A stretch of DNA of 64,000 nt. Source: Heterostelium multicystogenum. Its lineage: Eukaryota > Evosea > Eumycetozoa > Acytosteliales > Acytosteliaceae. Within the stretch, counting starts at the first letter, position 1; the number at the start of each line of letters is the position of its first letter. This document shows positions 32,346 to 44,939 of the stretch, piece after piece. The notes below the pieces were generated by a model. It saw only the letters and a program-made list of their open reading frames with translations. It ran no database searches and was not told where the DNA came from. The DNA lies in contig RCNN01000138.1 in the NCBI GenBank assembly GCA_003667245.1, forward strand, positions 1 to 64,000. The letters run 5' to 3'. Both the position numbers and the translations under genes were made by a program.

Positions 32346-34748
32346 TTATTTCGGCATCTTCTTTGTGAAAACCCAATTGATTTCGGAATCATCGTTGGTA
32401 TTATTATTGCTGTTTGATGAGAAACTGTTATTTGGTATGGAAATTGATTGAGATTTCATATGGACTGGAGAAGATGGTCGTGCAAGTTGGTTAAATTTGC
32501 TTTGAAGTAGTTGGGTGTCAATATTGGAGTTGCTACTGTTACTACTACTATTGTTGTTAAGTTGTGAAAATAGGGAGCTATTATTAAAGTGATTATTTCC
32601 ATTGCTCGAGAGTGTTTGTGAAGGTGTTGGTAAAAAATGGATGTTGCGGTATTGGCGCAGAAATTGATAGATGTTTGTTGGGAACAGATGAAAGAAATTG
32701 TTGATATTTGAGAGGGAGTTGGACGTCGACGAAAACTGCATTGTTGAGGAGTTTTTTTTTGATTATTACCGATTGGTGTTGGATTGGATTTGAAGAAACT
32801 ATTGCTACTGTTGTTATTGTTGTTGTTATCAATTGATTCATTGCTTGAGCTGTGTTGATTCATATTCATAAATGGAGATGAAGATGTATTTTTGACTATG
32901 ATTACCATAGTTTGTAAACTTTAGTGAAAAGTTATTGCTTGTACCACTGGTTTGCGCGTTATTGGTCGGTGGTTGAGATTGTAGATACTCCTCTGATTTC
33001 GTCTTCTTTTTAGAGGTGGCCAAAGATATTGGATATGATGGTGAAGATGTTGGAAATGATAATTTTGGTTGTTGAAGCTGCTGTTGTTGCTGCATCATTT
33101 GGCGAATATGTTGTTGTTGCTGCTGTTGCTGTTGTATCATCTGTTGCTGGATCAGATGTTGCTGCTGCTGTTGTTTGCTTTTGTTGGTACTGCTGTTGTT
33201 GTTGCTGGATTTGTTGCTGAATAATCTGCTGCTGTTGTTGGGGTTGATAGAAATTGCTGAGATGGAACAACTCTGGTTTTGATAATATCACCTACTTTTT
33301 CATGCTTGGCCACATGACGGGAAAAGTTTGTAATCATATGCAAACTACATCCTTGGAAAAAGCAGATATATATTTATTCTCAGAATCCATACGGAACAGC
33401 TTGAGACCATATTTAATCATTTGTTCTCGGAGCTGCACACCTCTGGAGCTGTAGCGAGTGGGAATTGCGTACTTTTCCAGGTCATCTGACTCTAGACTAC
33501 CAGATGGGGAGGGAACTGGAATTTGTCCATTGTTTGATGATCCACCAAAGCTTGAGGATGGAGATTGTTGGGTCAAGAACGAGCTGTTTTGGTTTGGCGA
33601 TTTGTAATTGCCACTGCCCACAGGAGAGGGAACTGACAGTCTTCCATTAGAGCTATTCAGTGAAAGTGAATCTATATTCATAGAGTTATTCGATGATGAC
33701 ATATCAAAGGTGTCATCATCCTCACTACTTGACTTTCCAGGGGTGGCACTCAAATCTGGTCTGCGCCTGTCTCTTCAGATTGGCATCTTTACATGGCGAC
33801 GTCAATGGTGAAGTATCTAAGTTTCCAACAACTAGCGATGGTTGCTCATCGTAATATGCAAAAATATTTTGGAAACGACCAAGAGATTCCTGAGCAAATC
33901 CAATTGCTTCATGTAATATGTGATCCTCCAAGTTCTCATCTTCTTGAAACGATGAATATCTATCTTTAAACAAAAGATCCTCCAATAACTCGTGTCCCAA
34001 TGCTTCATGTATACGCATATGGACAATCAATTGATCCAATGATTTATTTCTAATTGGATGGCTACATCCTAAAGTTAGAGCACAGTTAGAATATGATTTC
34101 TTTTGGGTTGTTCAATGATAATGGATAGTTACCTTTATATGTACAAATAAAATTATAAAACTGGTCTCTTGGAAATTTGATTTGGGGTATGGGAGAATCA
34201 ATGGTCGAATTCATGACTTCCAGGATGCTTTCAAGAGTGGTGCTATTGCTATTACTATGATTTGATGGCGATGTAGTGATGGCTGAAGAAGATGGACCTT
34301 CATTCATCTCCATTGGGTGGTCGCTTTTGTTTGCTTCGGTTTTGGTTTCAGGTGTTTTTCTTTTGGATGAATGGTGCTGTAAACTCGATGAAATGTCCGC
34401 AAATTGATTTAAAAGAGTGGGTGACATGACATTAATACGTTGTTTGTCGTTGGTGTTGGGTGGCGACGAGGAGGCAGATGAAAGTGATGATGGCGATGAT
34501 CCTGGTGAAATTGGTGACGACGATATATGATTTGATTGGCTGCCGCTCCCGTGAATAGTTATTCTATTTGAAACACCTGTATTTATATGGCTAGTACTGG
34601 AAGCATTTTCATTTCCATTTTGAAAACCATCGTTTCGAATCCCATCTACAGCTGCAGTCAGCAGCTCTTTCTTTATCGATAATGGTTGTAGACTCGGCAG
34701 GTCTCTGTCCTTCTCCATTGGAGAAGAAGGAGGTGTCCTCTTAGACAT
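32346..34748 (-). CDS. C2H2-like zinc-finger regulator with polyQ and polyN regions
   Basis: Probable nuclear regulator. The start at 34748 gives MSKRTPPSSPMEKDRDLPSL and a Ser/Asn/Pro-rich region. A zinc-finger-like unit is built across an intron (34131 to about 34072): FICTYK joins GCSHPIRN ... IVHMRIH, a C-x4-C ... H-x3-H pattern. Then follow EALGHELLEDLLFKDRYSSF and HILHEAIGFAQESLGRFQNI, more Ser-rich sequence with SVPSPVGSG and IPVPSPSGSLES, and KYGLKLFRMDSENKY. A one-base shift near 33370 reveals a second unit, YICFFQGCSLHMITN, FSRHVAKHEKVGD. After it a long Gln region (about 33250-33070) and an Asn/Ser-rich C-terminus end at 32346 (INWVFTKKMPK). Spacing between Cys and His pairs is not canonical (14 and 10 residues), so these are C2H2-like. 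Homology to a specific factor is not recognised. Confidence 0.7.
33060..33255 (-). repeat. CAG/CAA-rich tract coding for glutamines
   Basis: Imperfect CAA/CAG repeats, read on the minus strand as long Gln runs with Ile, His and Met interruptions, inside the C2H2-like gene. The complementary GTT/CTG strand gives a spurious Val/Ala frame. Confidence 0.85.
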
Positions 34749-37700
34749 AGCTTAGTTTATAGCTTTCTTTGTTTTTGGGCTTTATATAAATATATTTCTG
34801 GACCAATTAAACCAAATTTCTTTCTTTAATAATTATTAATTTAAAACGTTTTGGATAACTGCTGTTGTTTGAATGAATAGGTTGAAATGGTTTGGTTAAT
34901 TAATTAATTAATTTCCTTTGAGAGATGGTATTTTCTAATCAATAATCTTCAACAAAGTTGGTGACCTTTAGTAAATTAACAAACGAGCAACAAGATGTGT
35001 TTAGTAAATTTTCCTTTAAAGGGAATCAAATGTGTAAATACACAGGAGTCTAGAAATTGGAAATTTGGATGTGGTCTTTTTGCTTCTAGTGAGATGAGGA
35101 GTGTTGGTGCTAAATAATGTATTTTGGTATTAATGTTGGTGGTGGAAATGAATTGTGAATTGATTCAATTTCCAAACTAAACTACTACTATAGTGTATGT
35201 AATTAAACACAGAATATTACTTATAAGAAAAAACAAAAACAAATATAGACGGATGGATTGGTGTAGGAAAGTTAAAGGACAAAGTGAGAGTGAAAGTTGG
35301 CGTGCAACCAAGATGAAAGGCAAGCAAGATCAAAAAAAGGAAAGAAATAAATTTAAAAATATAAAACAGAGTAAATTTCCTTTTTTTTGTGTATGCTGAC
35401 TACTGATTAAAGATGGTTGCTTGGTTGTTTGGATGGATGTTTGATTGGTTGGTTGGGGATGTTTGGGCAGTTGGCTGAAAGTGTGGTGGTGTAGAAAAGA
35501 TTGATGAGGTTCATGATGTTACCGAAGTCGGTGTTAAAGAATATATTATTTGATGGAACAGCAGTAGTCACCACATCCACTCATCCACCCACCCACTAGC
35601 TTTGTCCAGTTTTAAAAACAAAAACAACAATCCTTGGTTTGAATTTTTAAATTTAAAAATTGGATTAATCCATCTAAAACTACACCAACAAGGCTACACA
35701 ACATGCTTATAATAAGTGATTACTTAAACTTGTCTTATTTGGGAGGTGTTTGATGATTTTTTCATGATGTTATTCGGTGACATCTTGTGACAAAATGTTG
35801 ATGATGAGTGTGTGAGTAGTGAAGTGGTAAATCATTTGATAGATAAATCTTGGATGGATACAGTATGAGAATGTAGTGGCATCCATCAAGGGTCAGGTGC
35901 AATTAGTTAATGTGAGGTGAAGTTGGTTAGCATGAGGGCAAGTGAATGTGCTGATTGAGATTTCGATCAAGTGTTGTGCTATTTGGGGTGATAAACTCCG
36001 ATTTAAATTGGATTTGGATGGACTCTTCATATCAATTAATAAGGTGTGTTTCTGAATTACAACGAATTTTAAACTGATTTTGGGTGTTGTGTGTGTTGTT
36101 GCTGATTGACTACCAAATTGAATGAATACCACCAGCGAACTAACTACTGTGTTGTTTTTGCTTTATTTTGATGAGACAACCAAAAAAGGTATTCTCATGA
36201 AAACACATTATTGAGATGATATGACACTAACCTTTGAGGTTGAACTAGTTGCTATCTGCTATTCTCTGAGGTTTCTCTGTTGTCACTCCTTCCTAATTAC
36301 TTTTGCTAGTTTATTTCAAATTGGATGGATAGATGGATTGATATTAGGATTACTAAGATTATAGATAAATAAAAGATAAAGATTTAGAAAGAAAGTTGAA
36401 GTGTTCTCGCTAGATATGAGATGATTGAACAGAAACAAACTGAGGAGATAGTAATTATACAAAATAAGCAAATACAATAATAAAATCTGGAGGCTCCAAT
36501 TAATTTATCTAACAAGCTAATAAATATAGGAATTTTAAAATAGATTTAATTGATTGATTGAGTGATTCGTTTAAAAGTAGGTAACAGCCCGTTGTTGAAT
36601 TCATGGGTGTATATTTGAATTGTAGAGTATCTATCTATTTTCTATCTACTGTCTACCTACACTATGGCAAATATACCGGTAGTGGTAGTGGTGTGGTAAA
36701 AGAGTAGTAGCTGTTGCTGTTGCTGTTGCTGAAAAACAAAACTTATAAATTAAGAGGTGGTGTTCATGTACTCCTTAAGGAATTCTTCTTTACAATTAAT
36801 TATTGCAGATGAAGGAGTTTCAACATCCTACTTTCTTCAACTACTACTATTGCTGGATACTATTACAAACACTACACTATGATTGATTTTATTATTATTT
36901 ATTTATTATTTATGTTTTTTTGGTTTTGCAATAGGGTTGTTTTTGCAATCCCACTAAATTCGTTCAATTTATGATTAGGGGTATCATGATTCCAAAGTCT
37001 TTTGTGTATTTTTAATATTATTTTTGTATTTTTTAATCCATGCACCACACAAAAAAAAAAAACAAAACAAAGGTCAACCACACATGATTGTTTTGCAAAA
37101 AGAATAGATGTCACAAAATTTTTTAGATTTTAGAAATGCTGCAAATTTGATGATAATAATTTAAACTAATACCGGGTCCCCCCTTGGATCAGACACTGAT
37201 TGTATTATTTGTTGTCACTTTTGATTTCACCAGACTGATTTGGATATAAAACTTTTTAATTAAATATTGAAATAATAAAGAGAGTAAATCTTGATTTGTA
37301 TGTGACGATTGACATTTGGATTTCCTAATATAATGATCCTGAAAATTAAAGATGGAGACTTGTGATAATTGAAAATTCTTAAGATTGAGAGCTATTCCAA
37401 AAGGTTATTCTAATGATTGGATTATCAAGTGAAATTGAAAGAAGTTGAATTGACAAATGAAAGTGTGGTAGATTTGGTATGTAAATTAATGTCATCTAAG
37501 GAGATGTCCAACTACTTGTTGTGTTTAAGAATTGGAAATATACCTGTTGGATTTGTGTAGTATATGAATAAAATCTGTATGTTTTATATAATATAATACA
37601 ATTTTAGGTAGGATGGTGTCAAATAACAAGTAAATCAAAGGTAAGTGTCAAAATCGACCAGGTGGTGTTGTAATTGTCAATTTAAAAATATCTACATTAA

Positions 37701-39181
37701 TATTTATTTACTGATTTTTTTAAATTTGATAATGGTATGGGTAATCCATGTGATTGATTTTAGTTCTAGTAGTTGTGTAGTTGCTACTTACAAATATGCT
37801 AATATTGGAGGAACACAAAACTGTTGATACAATGAGAATTCAGTAGGGTTGTTGGATTGGATAATTTGATATGTAAAGATTATTATTAGTTGTGTAGTGT
37901 ACACCTGTCAAACACAAAATGTTTAAAATGAGTTTGTGTATTAGTGCTTTTCTTGGTGTATCCGGAGCAAAACAAAAAGAAATCCGGCGGCGACGAATGT
38001 AATGGAATATTAATTTATCACTGGTAACAAAAAAAATTATAAAAAAACAATGCAAAACCATGTTTGATGAGGTACTATGTTTTTCATCAATCCAAACCAA
38101 AATCAACCAACCCCACTTATTGAAAGGACTCAACAAAACTCCCAAATTTGTAGTGACATTGTGGGTTTGGACCATTGCAATTCAAAACCTAACGATCTCG
38201 TTCAAGGTGAGCAAAATATTAAAATTAATTTAATTTTCTTTTTTTGACAAAAAATCTGGTCAACAAACAATTTTCGAATATCTACTGTTGTCAAAAACGC
38301 ATCATCTACGTCCATTATTTTGAGCAAACATGGATTTGGATCAACAAGTCGTTTATTGTTTTTGGTTTTTTTTTGTGTTTTAATTTGATTTTTTTCGAAA
38401 AAAACAAGATGTATTGACACTTTGTAGGCAATGAACGTCAAACTTTTGACATCTGTATGCTCAATTCGTATCGATCAGGGGTTGGAAAAGTTAATTTTAA
38501 ATTCAGTGTTTGGATACACTTTAGGAATCGATCTACTTTCAAAGCTTAAACTTGGGTTGGTGATGATGGACACGCAACATCAAACCCAGATTTTGACCAG
38601 ATTAAAGTCATCACTTTGACATTTACCTTTGGGACTCAGAGAGTGGGTTTCTAATCAACCACCGAGTATCTATTTGAACCAAAAAAGTAACTGGGATATT
38701 TTTAATTGAACAATAGAAAAGAAAAGTAGGATAACAAAGTAAATTCTTTAAAGAAGTGGTGCAAAATGGTGGATTGGTGAAATGGGTGACTGAATATGAC
38801 AACCACTGCCAAATTGATCGTCAAATTAAGCATTTGGGTAACTCCAATTTTAGCAAATAGAGTGAAAAGTGTGTAATCGAAGCAGACATGTAACCCACTC
38901 ACTGGTTGTACCTTGATTTTATATTCTCATTCAGTGAATAATCTGTTTTCTTCTTTCCCATTTGGATTACTATGATGGTCAGCTGTAATATATAGCCCTA
39001 ATTTAAATACCTATCTTCGATATGTTTGGAAGTGAGTGGAGATAGATGTGCATGAATCAGAATGAATGAGTGAGTAGGCTTGTTTGTCTGTTTTCTTGCT
39101 TACTACTACTAATGTGACTGTTACTGTTGCTATTGTATTGATTTGTTATTTTTATATTATTATTATATTATATTCATTTGT
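34749..39181. other. 4.4-kb interval without a confirmed gene
   Basis: Upstream of the C2H2-like gene and downstream of uS17m. It has G/T-rich stretches (35400-35520, 35860-36110), CTGTTG repeats near 36706-36730, A runs broken by C (37049-37070), and a 16-bp palindrome of T7-CG-A7 at 38389-38404. The segment 37330-37830 may hold a small spliced gene (see separate entry). Open frames at 37840-38175 (minus), 38202-38441 (minus) and 38431-38619 (plus) are uncertain and mutually overlapping in part. Confidence 0.45.
37333..37826 (+). CDS. Possible small spliced gene, weak
   Basis: An ATG near 37333 gives MILKIKDGDL. A later stretch, 37423-37560, is open with coding-like composition (DYQVKLKEVELTNESVVDLV, NYLLCLRIGNIPVGFV). 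It is followed by ATACAATTTTAG and a short exon-like piece VGWCQITSKSK with a GTAAGT donor, then TTTTAG and SSSCVVATYKYANIGGTQNC with TGA. Stops between the first two pieces require indels. No family recognised; it may be chance. Confidence 0.2.
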
Positions 39182-39568
39182 TTATTGTAAATCTGTAATA
39201 AAAGTATATTTGATTTTATCCTTTTCCTTTTGCTCTTTGATTTCTTTGGCGGTGACAGTGTATTGTGGATTCTTGAGAATGAACTCGGTTGTTTGTGGTC
39301 TCTTAGCAATCTTTACAAGTACGTGTGATTTTCTCTTTGAAACTGGTTTGCATGGTGTGACATTGACGAAATCACCAACGATACATTCGTCAGCTGGATC
39401 GTGAATCATATATTTAGTCTTTTGCTTGGTGACACTTGCGTATTTGCTTCTGTCAAAAAAGACTTTGACAACTTCAATCATAGCTGTCTTTGTGTGAGTC
39501 TTTGAGATAACAGTACCTCTAAGAATCTTTTGGCTTCTGCCCAAAATATCCATAACCTTTGAAATCAT
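39182..39568 (-). CDS. mrps17: Mitochondrial-type small-subunit ribosomal protein uS17
   Basis: Single-exon 128-codon gene, complete and without frame error. MISKVMDILGRSQKILRGTV, ISKTHTKTAMIEVVKVFFDR and the conserved core HDPADECIVGDFVNVTPCKP followed by RPQTTEFILK match bacterial/mitochondrial S17, the OB-fold protein that binds 16S/12S rRNA helix 11 in the small subunit. A Lys/Glu-rich extension (TAKEIKEQKEKDKIKYTF) ends the protein. The length is longer than bacterial S17 (about 85) and fits a mitochondrial version made in the cytosol. It is divergent from the coiled-coil gene at 40049 with 480 bases between. Confidence 0.85.
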   Translation of the reverse strand: MISKVMDILGRSQKILRGTVISKTHTKTAMIEVVKVFFDRSKYASVTKQKTKYMIHDPADECIVGDFVNVTPCKPVSKRKSHVLVKIAKRPQTTEFILKNPQYTVTAKEIKEQKEKDKIKYTFITDLQ

Positions 39569-40048
39569 TTTCTATATCTAATAATCTGCTATTACTACTA
39601 TATATCTTCTAAATCTATATTATCTATATTATAATATATCTAAAATCGACAGTATTTCAAGCTAATGATGACTTTAATCTAGATTACTAGAGATTATATA
39701 TAAGATTAGTAAGCTACTAATAAGTTATGATGATAGTTGCAGCCCATTATTTGAGTTTGATGATCGTATCGTACAATACGCGTCTACACTTGTAATTATG
39801 CGGCGGCAGCATAAGTATTGAGAATGATCACTTACAATAGTGTTGTAGTTATAAGAGTGTTTAAAATATACAATGTAAAACCAGATAGCCTTAGAGTATG
39901 AAATTCGATTGATTGATTCGTAATACAATGATCATTAATAATGGTCATCGGTTTTTTTCATAAAAAAAGTGATTTGATTTTAATTTTTTTAAAATGCACA
40001 CAGAATGATGGATGTTGTATGAGTGCAAAGTGATATTAACAATTAACA
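39569..40048. promoter_or_regulatory. Divergent promoter region, uS17m / coiled-coil protein
   Basis: 480 bases between outward-facing starts. TATCTA and TATAA-like stretches follow the uS17m start on its side; a poly-T/poly-A block sits at 39952-39992. No gene is seen. Confidence 0.5.
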
Positions 40049-40784
40049 ATGGAAGATCATGGGACCATAGCACAAACAAATGCGACGACAACAACAACTA
40101 CGACAACTACTACAACAACGACAACACCTTCAAATGATATTGTAAATAATGATTCGGAAATAGTAGATGACCAAAGTACCACAACAATAAATACAGATGA
40201 TAAATATAAAGATAACTTGGTGATTTTAAATAATATAAAAATCAAAGACAGAGAATACAATAAAATAAAGTCAAATATTCTACAGGAGACTGATACACTT
40301 AAAAATGAGGAGCTTTTGCTGAATGATTTGTTGAATGAAAGAAATCTTTTGGTGCAGGAGTACAGGAAATTCGAATCAATTCTCAAAGATATACAAAGTG
40401 ATATATACAATGTATGTTAGTTCAAGCCAATCTATTATTATTATTATTATTATTGATTATAATATTGGATTGACTAACTGATTTCTTTGTAGGTAGATGG
40501 ATTAATCAAAGCAAGAAATACTGAAAAGAATAGAATACAAAAGAATATCAATCAGTTGTATGAGGACTATTTCACCGGTAAAAGATGATTTGGAGAAACT
40601 GAGAAAGTCGATTGGTCTGGCGCCACTACCTACCATTGAGCAAGAACAGAATACAAAGCAATCGGAATATCTTCATCAACGCTTAAGTGAAGAGATGGAA
40701 AATGCAGCCAAGAAACAACAACAGCAACAACATCAACAACAACAAACGACAATTTCCAAAAGAAGAAAGAGTGCACTGAGCTAG
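40049..40784 (+). CDS. Coiled-coil protein, function unknown
   Basis: Two exons. Exon 1 (40049 to about 40410) starts MEDHGTIAQTNA, passes a run of Thr (14 codons) and a strongly helical charged region (ILNNIKIKDREYNKIKSNIL, DLLNERNLLVQEYRKFESIL). A short TTATTA-rich intron follows, and exon 2 (about 40494 on) continues VDGLIKARNTEKNRIQKNIN and, after one missing base near 40577, PVKDDLEKLRKSIGLAPLPT, ending in a Gln run and TISKRRKSALS. The shape (long coiled coil, short conserved LRKSIGLAPLP motif, basic tail) suggests a structural or complex-forming protein; I do not recognise the family. The basic RRKS end could be a nuclear signal. Confidence 0.7.
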
Positions 40785-40969
40785 CTGAGCACAATTAAAC
40801 AGCAATCTGGAATTCTTGAATAATAATAAACATACATTAAAAATGATGATAATTTCATTCGTTTTTGTGGTTTTTTTTGTTTTTGCAATCAACCGAGTCG
40901 ACTGTAAATTTGTCATTATATCATAAGACGACTCTATATATATTAAAGCTACGTATAATTATAATAGAG

Positions 40970-42354
40970 ATGGAATACCACTTGCAGTCATCGGTTATAC
41001 ACTCATTGGAGAATGAGGATGTGTGCTATATTACTCATTGTGATAGTAGATCGGCAAAATACATTGCCGCAGTTGGTTCAAACAATATTGTCAAGCTCTA
41101 CGATCATACATCACACTCTATCATATCGATGCTGAAGGGTCACACTGACACCATTCACCAAGCTACATTCACCAACGACTCCACCCTTGTAACATGCTCA
41201 TCTGACCGTACCATCAGAATTTTCAACTGTGACACTGCCACGCAAACCAAGTGCATTCAACGTAGGTACACCTCATCTCGCTTGACCAGCGCCAGTATCT
41301 CACTTCCAACCACTTACCAACCAAAATGCCATTTTTTACAGAGAAAGAAGAAGTGTTCTCATTTGATTTTGCAGGAGATAGAATGGCAGTAGCTGTTGGA
41401 ATGACCGTTGTTATTTTGGATACAAATACCTGGAAGCAGATTCGTTGTTTCGATTGCCACACAGGTGATGTCACCCGTGTTATGTTCCACCCCAACACTC
41501 CAAACAAACTGTTCTCATGTAGCATGGATGGTTTGATTAATTTATATGACTTATCAATTGAAGACGATGACGATGCTATTGTATATGGTATGTTGTGTTT
41601 CATTGATTCCACAAGAAAGTCTACAGTTCACTTACGTACTTAATTACCATGCTTACTACCAATAGTTATGAATGGTGAACATTCAGTTTCCACATTTGGT
41701 TTCTTTGGAAACAGCAATCAGTATATGTGGTCGCTTACAACAACAGAGAGACTTTCAGTTTGGAATCTAGAGGATGGTGCAAGACTGCGAGAATATGGTG
41801 ATTTGAGAACTATTTTGGCAGAGAAGAACAACCAACTCGAAGTAAACTATTTCATCACATGTTATTATGACCAACCGTCCAATAATCTATATTTGTTTGG
41901 TGGTGACTTTACTGGTACAGGTTTAATATTCCAAGTTAACGACGATCAAGTTCTGCCCATTGGTAGAATGTTAAATGGACATACAGAGCTTATTAGAACA
42001 ATGACTTGGAATAAGAGTGTATGTAGTGCCTAATCACATCCAAGTCTTATGATAGCTCATCATAGCAATACTAACCAAACAATCACAACTCTTGCAGAAG
42101 GATCAATTTATGACAACAGGTGAAGATGGTAGACTTTGTTTTTGGGTAAATCAAATTGACTTTCAAAACGAACTACAGCAATCACCTTCAACCAGAAATC
42201 AAAGTAAAATAGTTGTAAGTAGCCAATAAGCAGCAGCAACAGCATCAGCATCATCAGATCCAAAATCAACAAATAACTAACTAACTTATGATTATTATTA
42301 ATTCGACTGATTTAGAAATCAAATACAACCAGATCAAATCCATATGCTAAATAA
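40970..42354 (+). CDS. WD40-repeat protein, WDR89-like
   Basis: A beta-propeller protein similar to WDR89 (nuclear WD40 family, role poorly known). The ATG at 40970 gives MEYHLQSSVIHSLE. WD units visible are IVKLYDHTSHSIISMLKGHT, TLVTCSSDRTIRIFNCDT (41205), MAVAVGMTVVILDTNTWKQI, LFSCSMDGLINLYDLS (41510), MWSLTTTERLSVWNLEDG (41725) and, after an intron at about 42018-42096, FMTTGEDGRLCFWVNQI (42108). A last intron joins SKIV to KSNTTRSNPYAK with the stop at 42352-42354. Introns near 41260-41338, 41586-41665, 42018-42096 and 42214-42315 have GT-AG ends. All exons are in a consistent reading without indels. GDFTGTGLIFQVNDDQVLP and the MLNGHTELIRTMTWN block fit the WDR89 family. Confidence 0.82.
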
Positions 42355-42880
42355 ATCAACGATATCAATAATAATAATAACATGCCAGTCTATCCTATCC
42401 ATAGTGTTGATTCCTATTGACTATTTTCGCTTGTTTGATCGAATGACATTACAAAATTTCTTTATTATTAAATAATATCTCATTTCTATTTGTACATTGT
42501 TTGTTGGATTGTTGTTGTTGATGATGATGTTGTTGAGTAGTTTGATTACTGGTTTGTTTGGTTGCTTTACTACAAAGATGCTAGACTATTATTTTACAAT
42601 TGTGAATATTACTAAATATTATATATATAGCTAAAAGTTATTTGTCTTCTTGATCAAGTTATCTTAATCTCTCTTTTGTTGTTGTTGTTGTCCAGTCCTC
42701 GCATCATCATAGCCTTTTACTATAACTTTTGTAGTTGTTGTTGTTGTTGCGCTTGGCATTGTGTGATTTGCTTTAATCTGCTCTGCTATACTATTGGCGT
42801 TTGTTATCGATGATTTTAATATATATGTGTGTGGTGTAGTGATGTGATGTATGTGAAGGTGTATTTAAGCTGTTGATTGA
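42355..42880. other. Convergent 3' flanks
   Basis: AT- and TTG-rich DNA between the ends of the WDR89-like and MOB genes. GTTGTT repeats at 42510-42535 and 42678-42752. No gene is seen. Confidence 0.65.
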
Positions 42881-43512
42881 TTAATTCTTGATTAAAGTAT
42901 CTATTAGCTCAGCTAAAGGACCCAGCTCCTTCTTGTCGACCAAGTTGAACTCCTGAATGAAAAAGATGAAATGTTTGAGAGAGGTGTTGAGGTGTGCTTC
43001 TTCACCAAGATTGACTATCTTCTGGAAATGAGAGTGATAGATGTGTGCGTAGACACGGAACAAACGCTTGAATATAGTCTTGACGATTGACTGGAAGTTC
43101 TTTGGGAACATGACACCGATCTTTGAGGGGAATATAGTTTCATCGTCGAGCTGCGATTGCACCCAGGTCATCAGATAGTCGACATACTCTGGTGCCGACA
43201 CCTTGATGGCCTTCTTCACGGTGGTTCCGTCAGCCCAGTGATATTCGTATTTGTTTTCCGGCTGACATGACAGGACACTCTGAAGGAGTGCAAAACTCTG
43301 TGATTGTACCATACAACATATTGATTTGATTGAAGAAATCGACAGTGTTTACTGCCAGCCATTTGAGGTCTTCGCCTGCGGGCAAAGAGACAGCCAGCCT
43401 CAGATTTCCACTTCCAAGTGTAGCTTCAGCATATTGTTTTCAATTGATACTGCTTTGATCCCTCTTGAATATTCTTCTTTGGTTTAAATGTTTGACTCTT
43501 CTTACTAAACAT
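42881..43512 (-). CDS. mobA: MOB1-type kinase activator
   Basis: MOB1 proteins bind and activate NDR/LATS kinases in the Hippo/mitotic-exit pathway. The start at 43512 reads [20 protein letters not shown], matching the MOB1 N-terminus (SFKPKKNIPEGSHQY). Then follow [40 protein letters not shown] and [13 protein letters not shown] with the two zinc cysteines. The rest continues in one frame: [51 protein letters not shown] with the two zinc histidines, and [13 protein letters not shown] to the stop at 42881. Single-base A-run insertions break the frame near 43430 and 43256. No intron. The full length of about 210 residues matches the family. The symbol is by best resemblance among the Dictyostelium mob genes. 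Confidence 0.93.
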
Positions 43513-44939
43513 TTTTTAACAATAATATTATTATTATTAGATAAGATATAAGAATGTTTGATATCAAGTTATTATATATATATCTAGTAAAAAGCGATTG
43601 TGTTGAGTGTGTTGTATGATGATGATGATGATGGTGTATATTGATTGATTGTCTGATTGATTGGAGTAGTTAGTTGTAGGTCCAAAAATGTATATTAATC
43701 AAACCAAAATTAGTTGTTATGTTATTTTAAAATCAAAAAATAAATAAGAAAAATTTAAAAAAAAAACAGTCAGTAAGTAAATCAATCAATCTAGATTTGA
43801 TTGAAAAAAAAACAAAAAAAACAAAGCCACTAACCACTCCCACCACAATTTATGTAAATGACTAAAATTTATAATAATATGGCTGCGCGAATGACTGATT
43901 GGTATGAATGATAATGATTTCATTTCTGCATTACTAGAGGTTAAATTGAATTGCAAACTTGATTTAAAGTGAACGACAACAATATCTGAGATAGTCTAGT
44001 CTAAAGGTACTTACTTAAAGATGTTCATTTTTCTTGAAATATAAATAATATTATTATTATCTGAATAATATTTGAATCTAATAAATAATATATTTATTTG
44101 GACCAAAGTCGCCCTTCTTCTTTCTCTGAATCGAATGAATAATGAATGATGAATGAATGAAGGTTTGAAGGCTAGGATGTTGCTTTGATTTATTTGAATC
44201 TGATTTTAAAACGAATGATGTTACAAGTAATATGGTTTTACAAAAATGGTAGACGATTTGATAGAAATCTTTGACCTAAAGACTCGATCCTTTTTTTATT
44301 TTTAATTTTTTTTCTATTTTGTCTTTTCATGGTTGTGGCTGTCAACTTTCTTTATTTTTTTTGAAGTTCTTTACTAAATAAGATTAATAATAAATCAATA
44401 GTAATATCAAATAATAATAATAATAATAGAATTGTTATTTTAAATTATTTTTTATTTATTATATAGTTTTTCTCTTGAGTTGAATAAGGAAATTGTGAGT
44501 TGACCAAAGATATTTATTCAATTCAATACCGAAATTATAAAGTAGCAAAGAGAAGAAATGATCATTTCTGTTTAATATAACCCACTATTAATTAAGGCAC
44601 CTCTTTCATTTTTTACTCCGACGGCACCCATCCATCTCATTTCATTGTTTTTATTTTTATTTTTTATTTTTGTCTCATCAAATAATTTAAAAAAGTATTT
44701 GCAAATTTCTTTTGCCTTTTAATCATTAATTGGAAATATTGTCAAATACATTATATATATATATATTTAGTATTTGTGTGGTTAAATTGATTGTTTGATT
44801 GATTACAAACATCAATAGATATATAGAAGTACAAGCATCCAAGTCCAAGCAAATTTATAGATAAATAGACAGATAGTACTTACTTACATACAAGTAGATA
44901 GATAAATATAAGTTAGTTTTAGCAAAGCAATCAATCACA
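43513..44939. promoter_or_regulatory. Divergent 1.4-kb intergenic region, MOB1 / HGSNAT-like
   Basis: AT-rich with GAT repeats (43617-43634), A runs broken by C (43757-43824), GAATGAAT repeats (44125-44160) and TATATA (44753-44766). No gene found on either strand. Confidence 0.5.

Noticed and set aside
33029..33220. Val/Ala-rich plus-strand frame
   Set aside because: Complement of the CAA/CAG glutamine tract of the C2H2-like gene.
37840..38175. 111-codon minus-strand frame
   Set aside because: No family resemblance, AT-driven composition, no good start context; kept only as part of the gap description.
40057..40410. Ser/Leu/Val-rich minus-strand frame
   Set aside because: Antisense of the coiled-coil exon and its Thr run.
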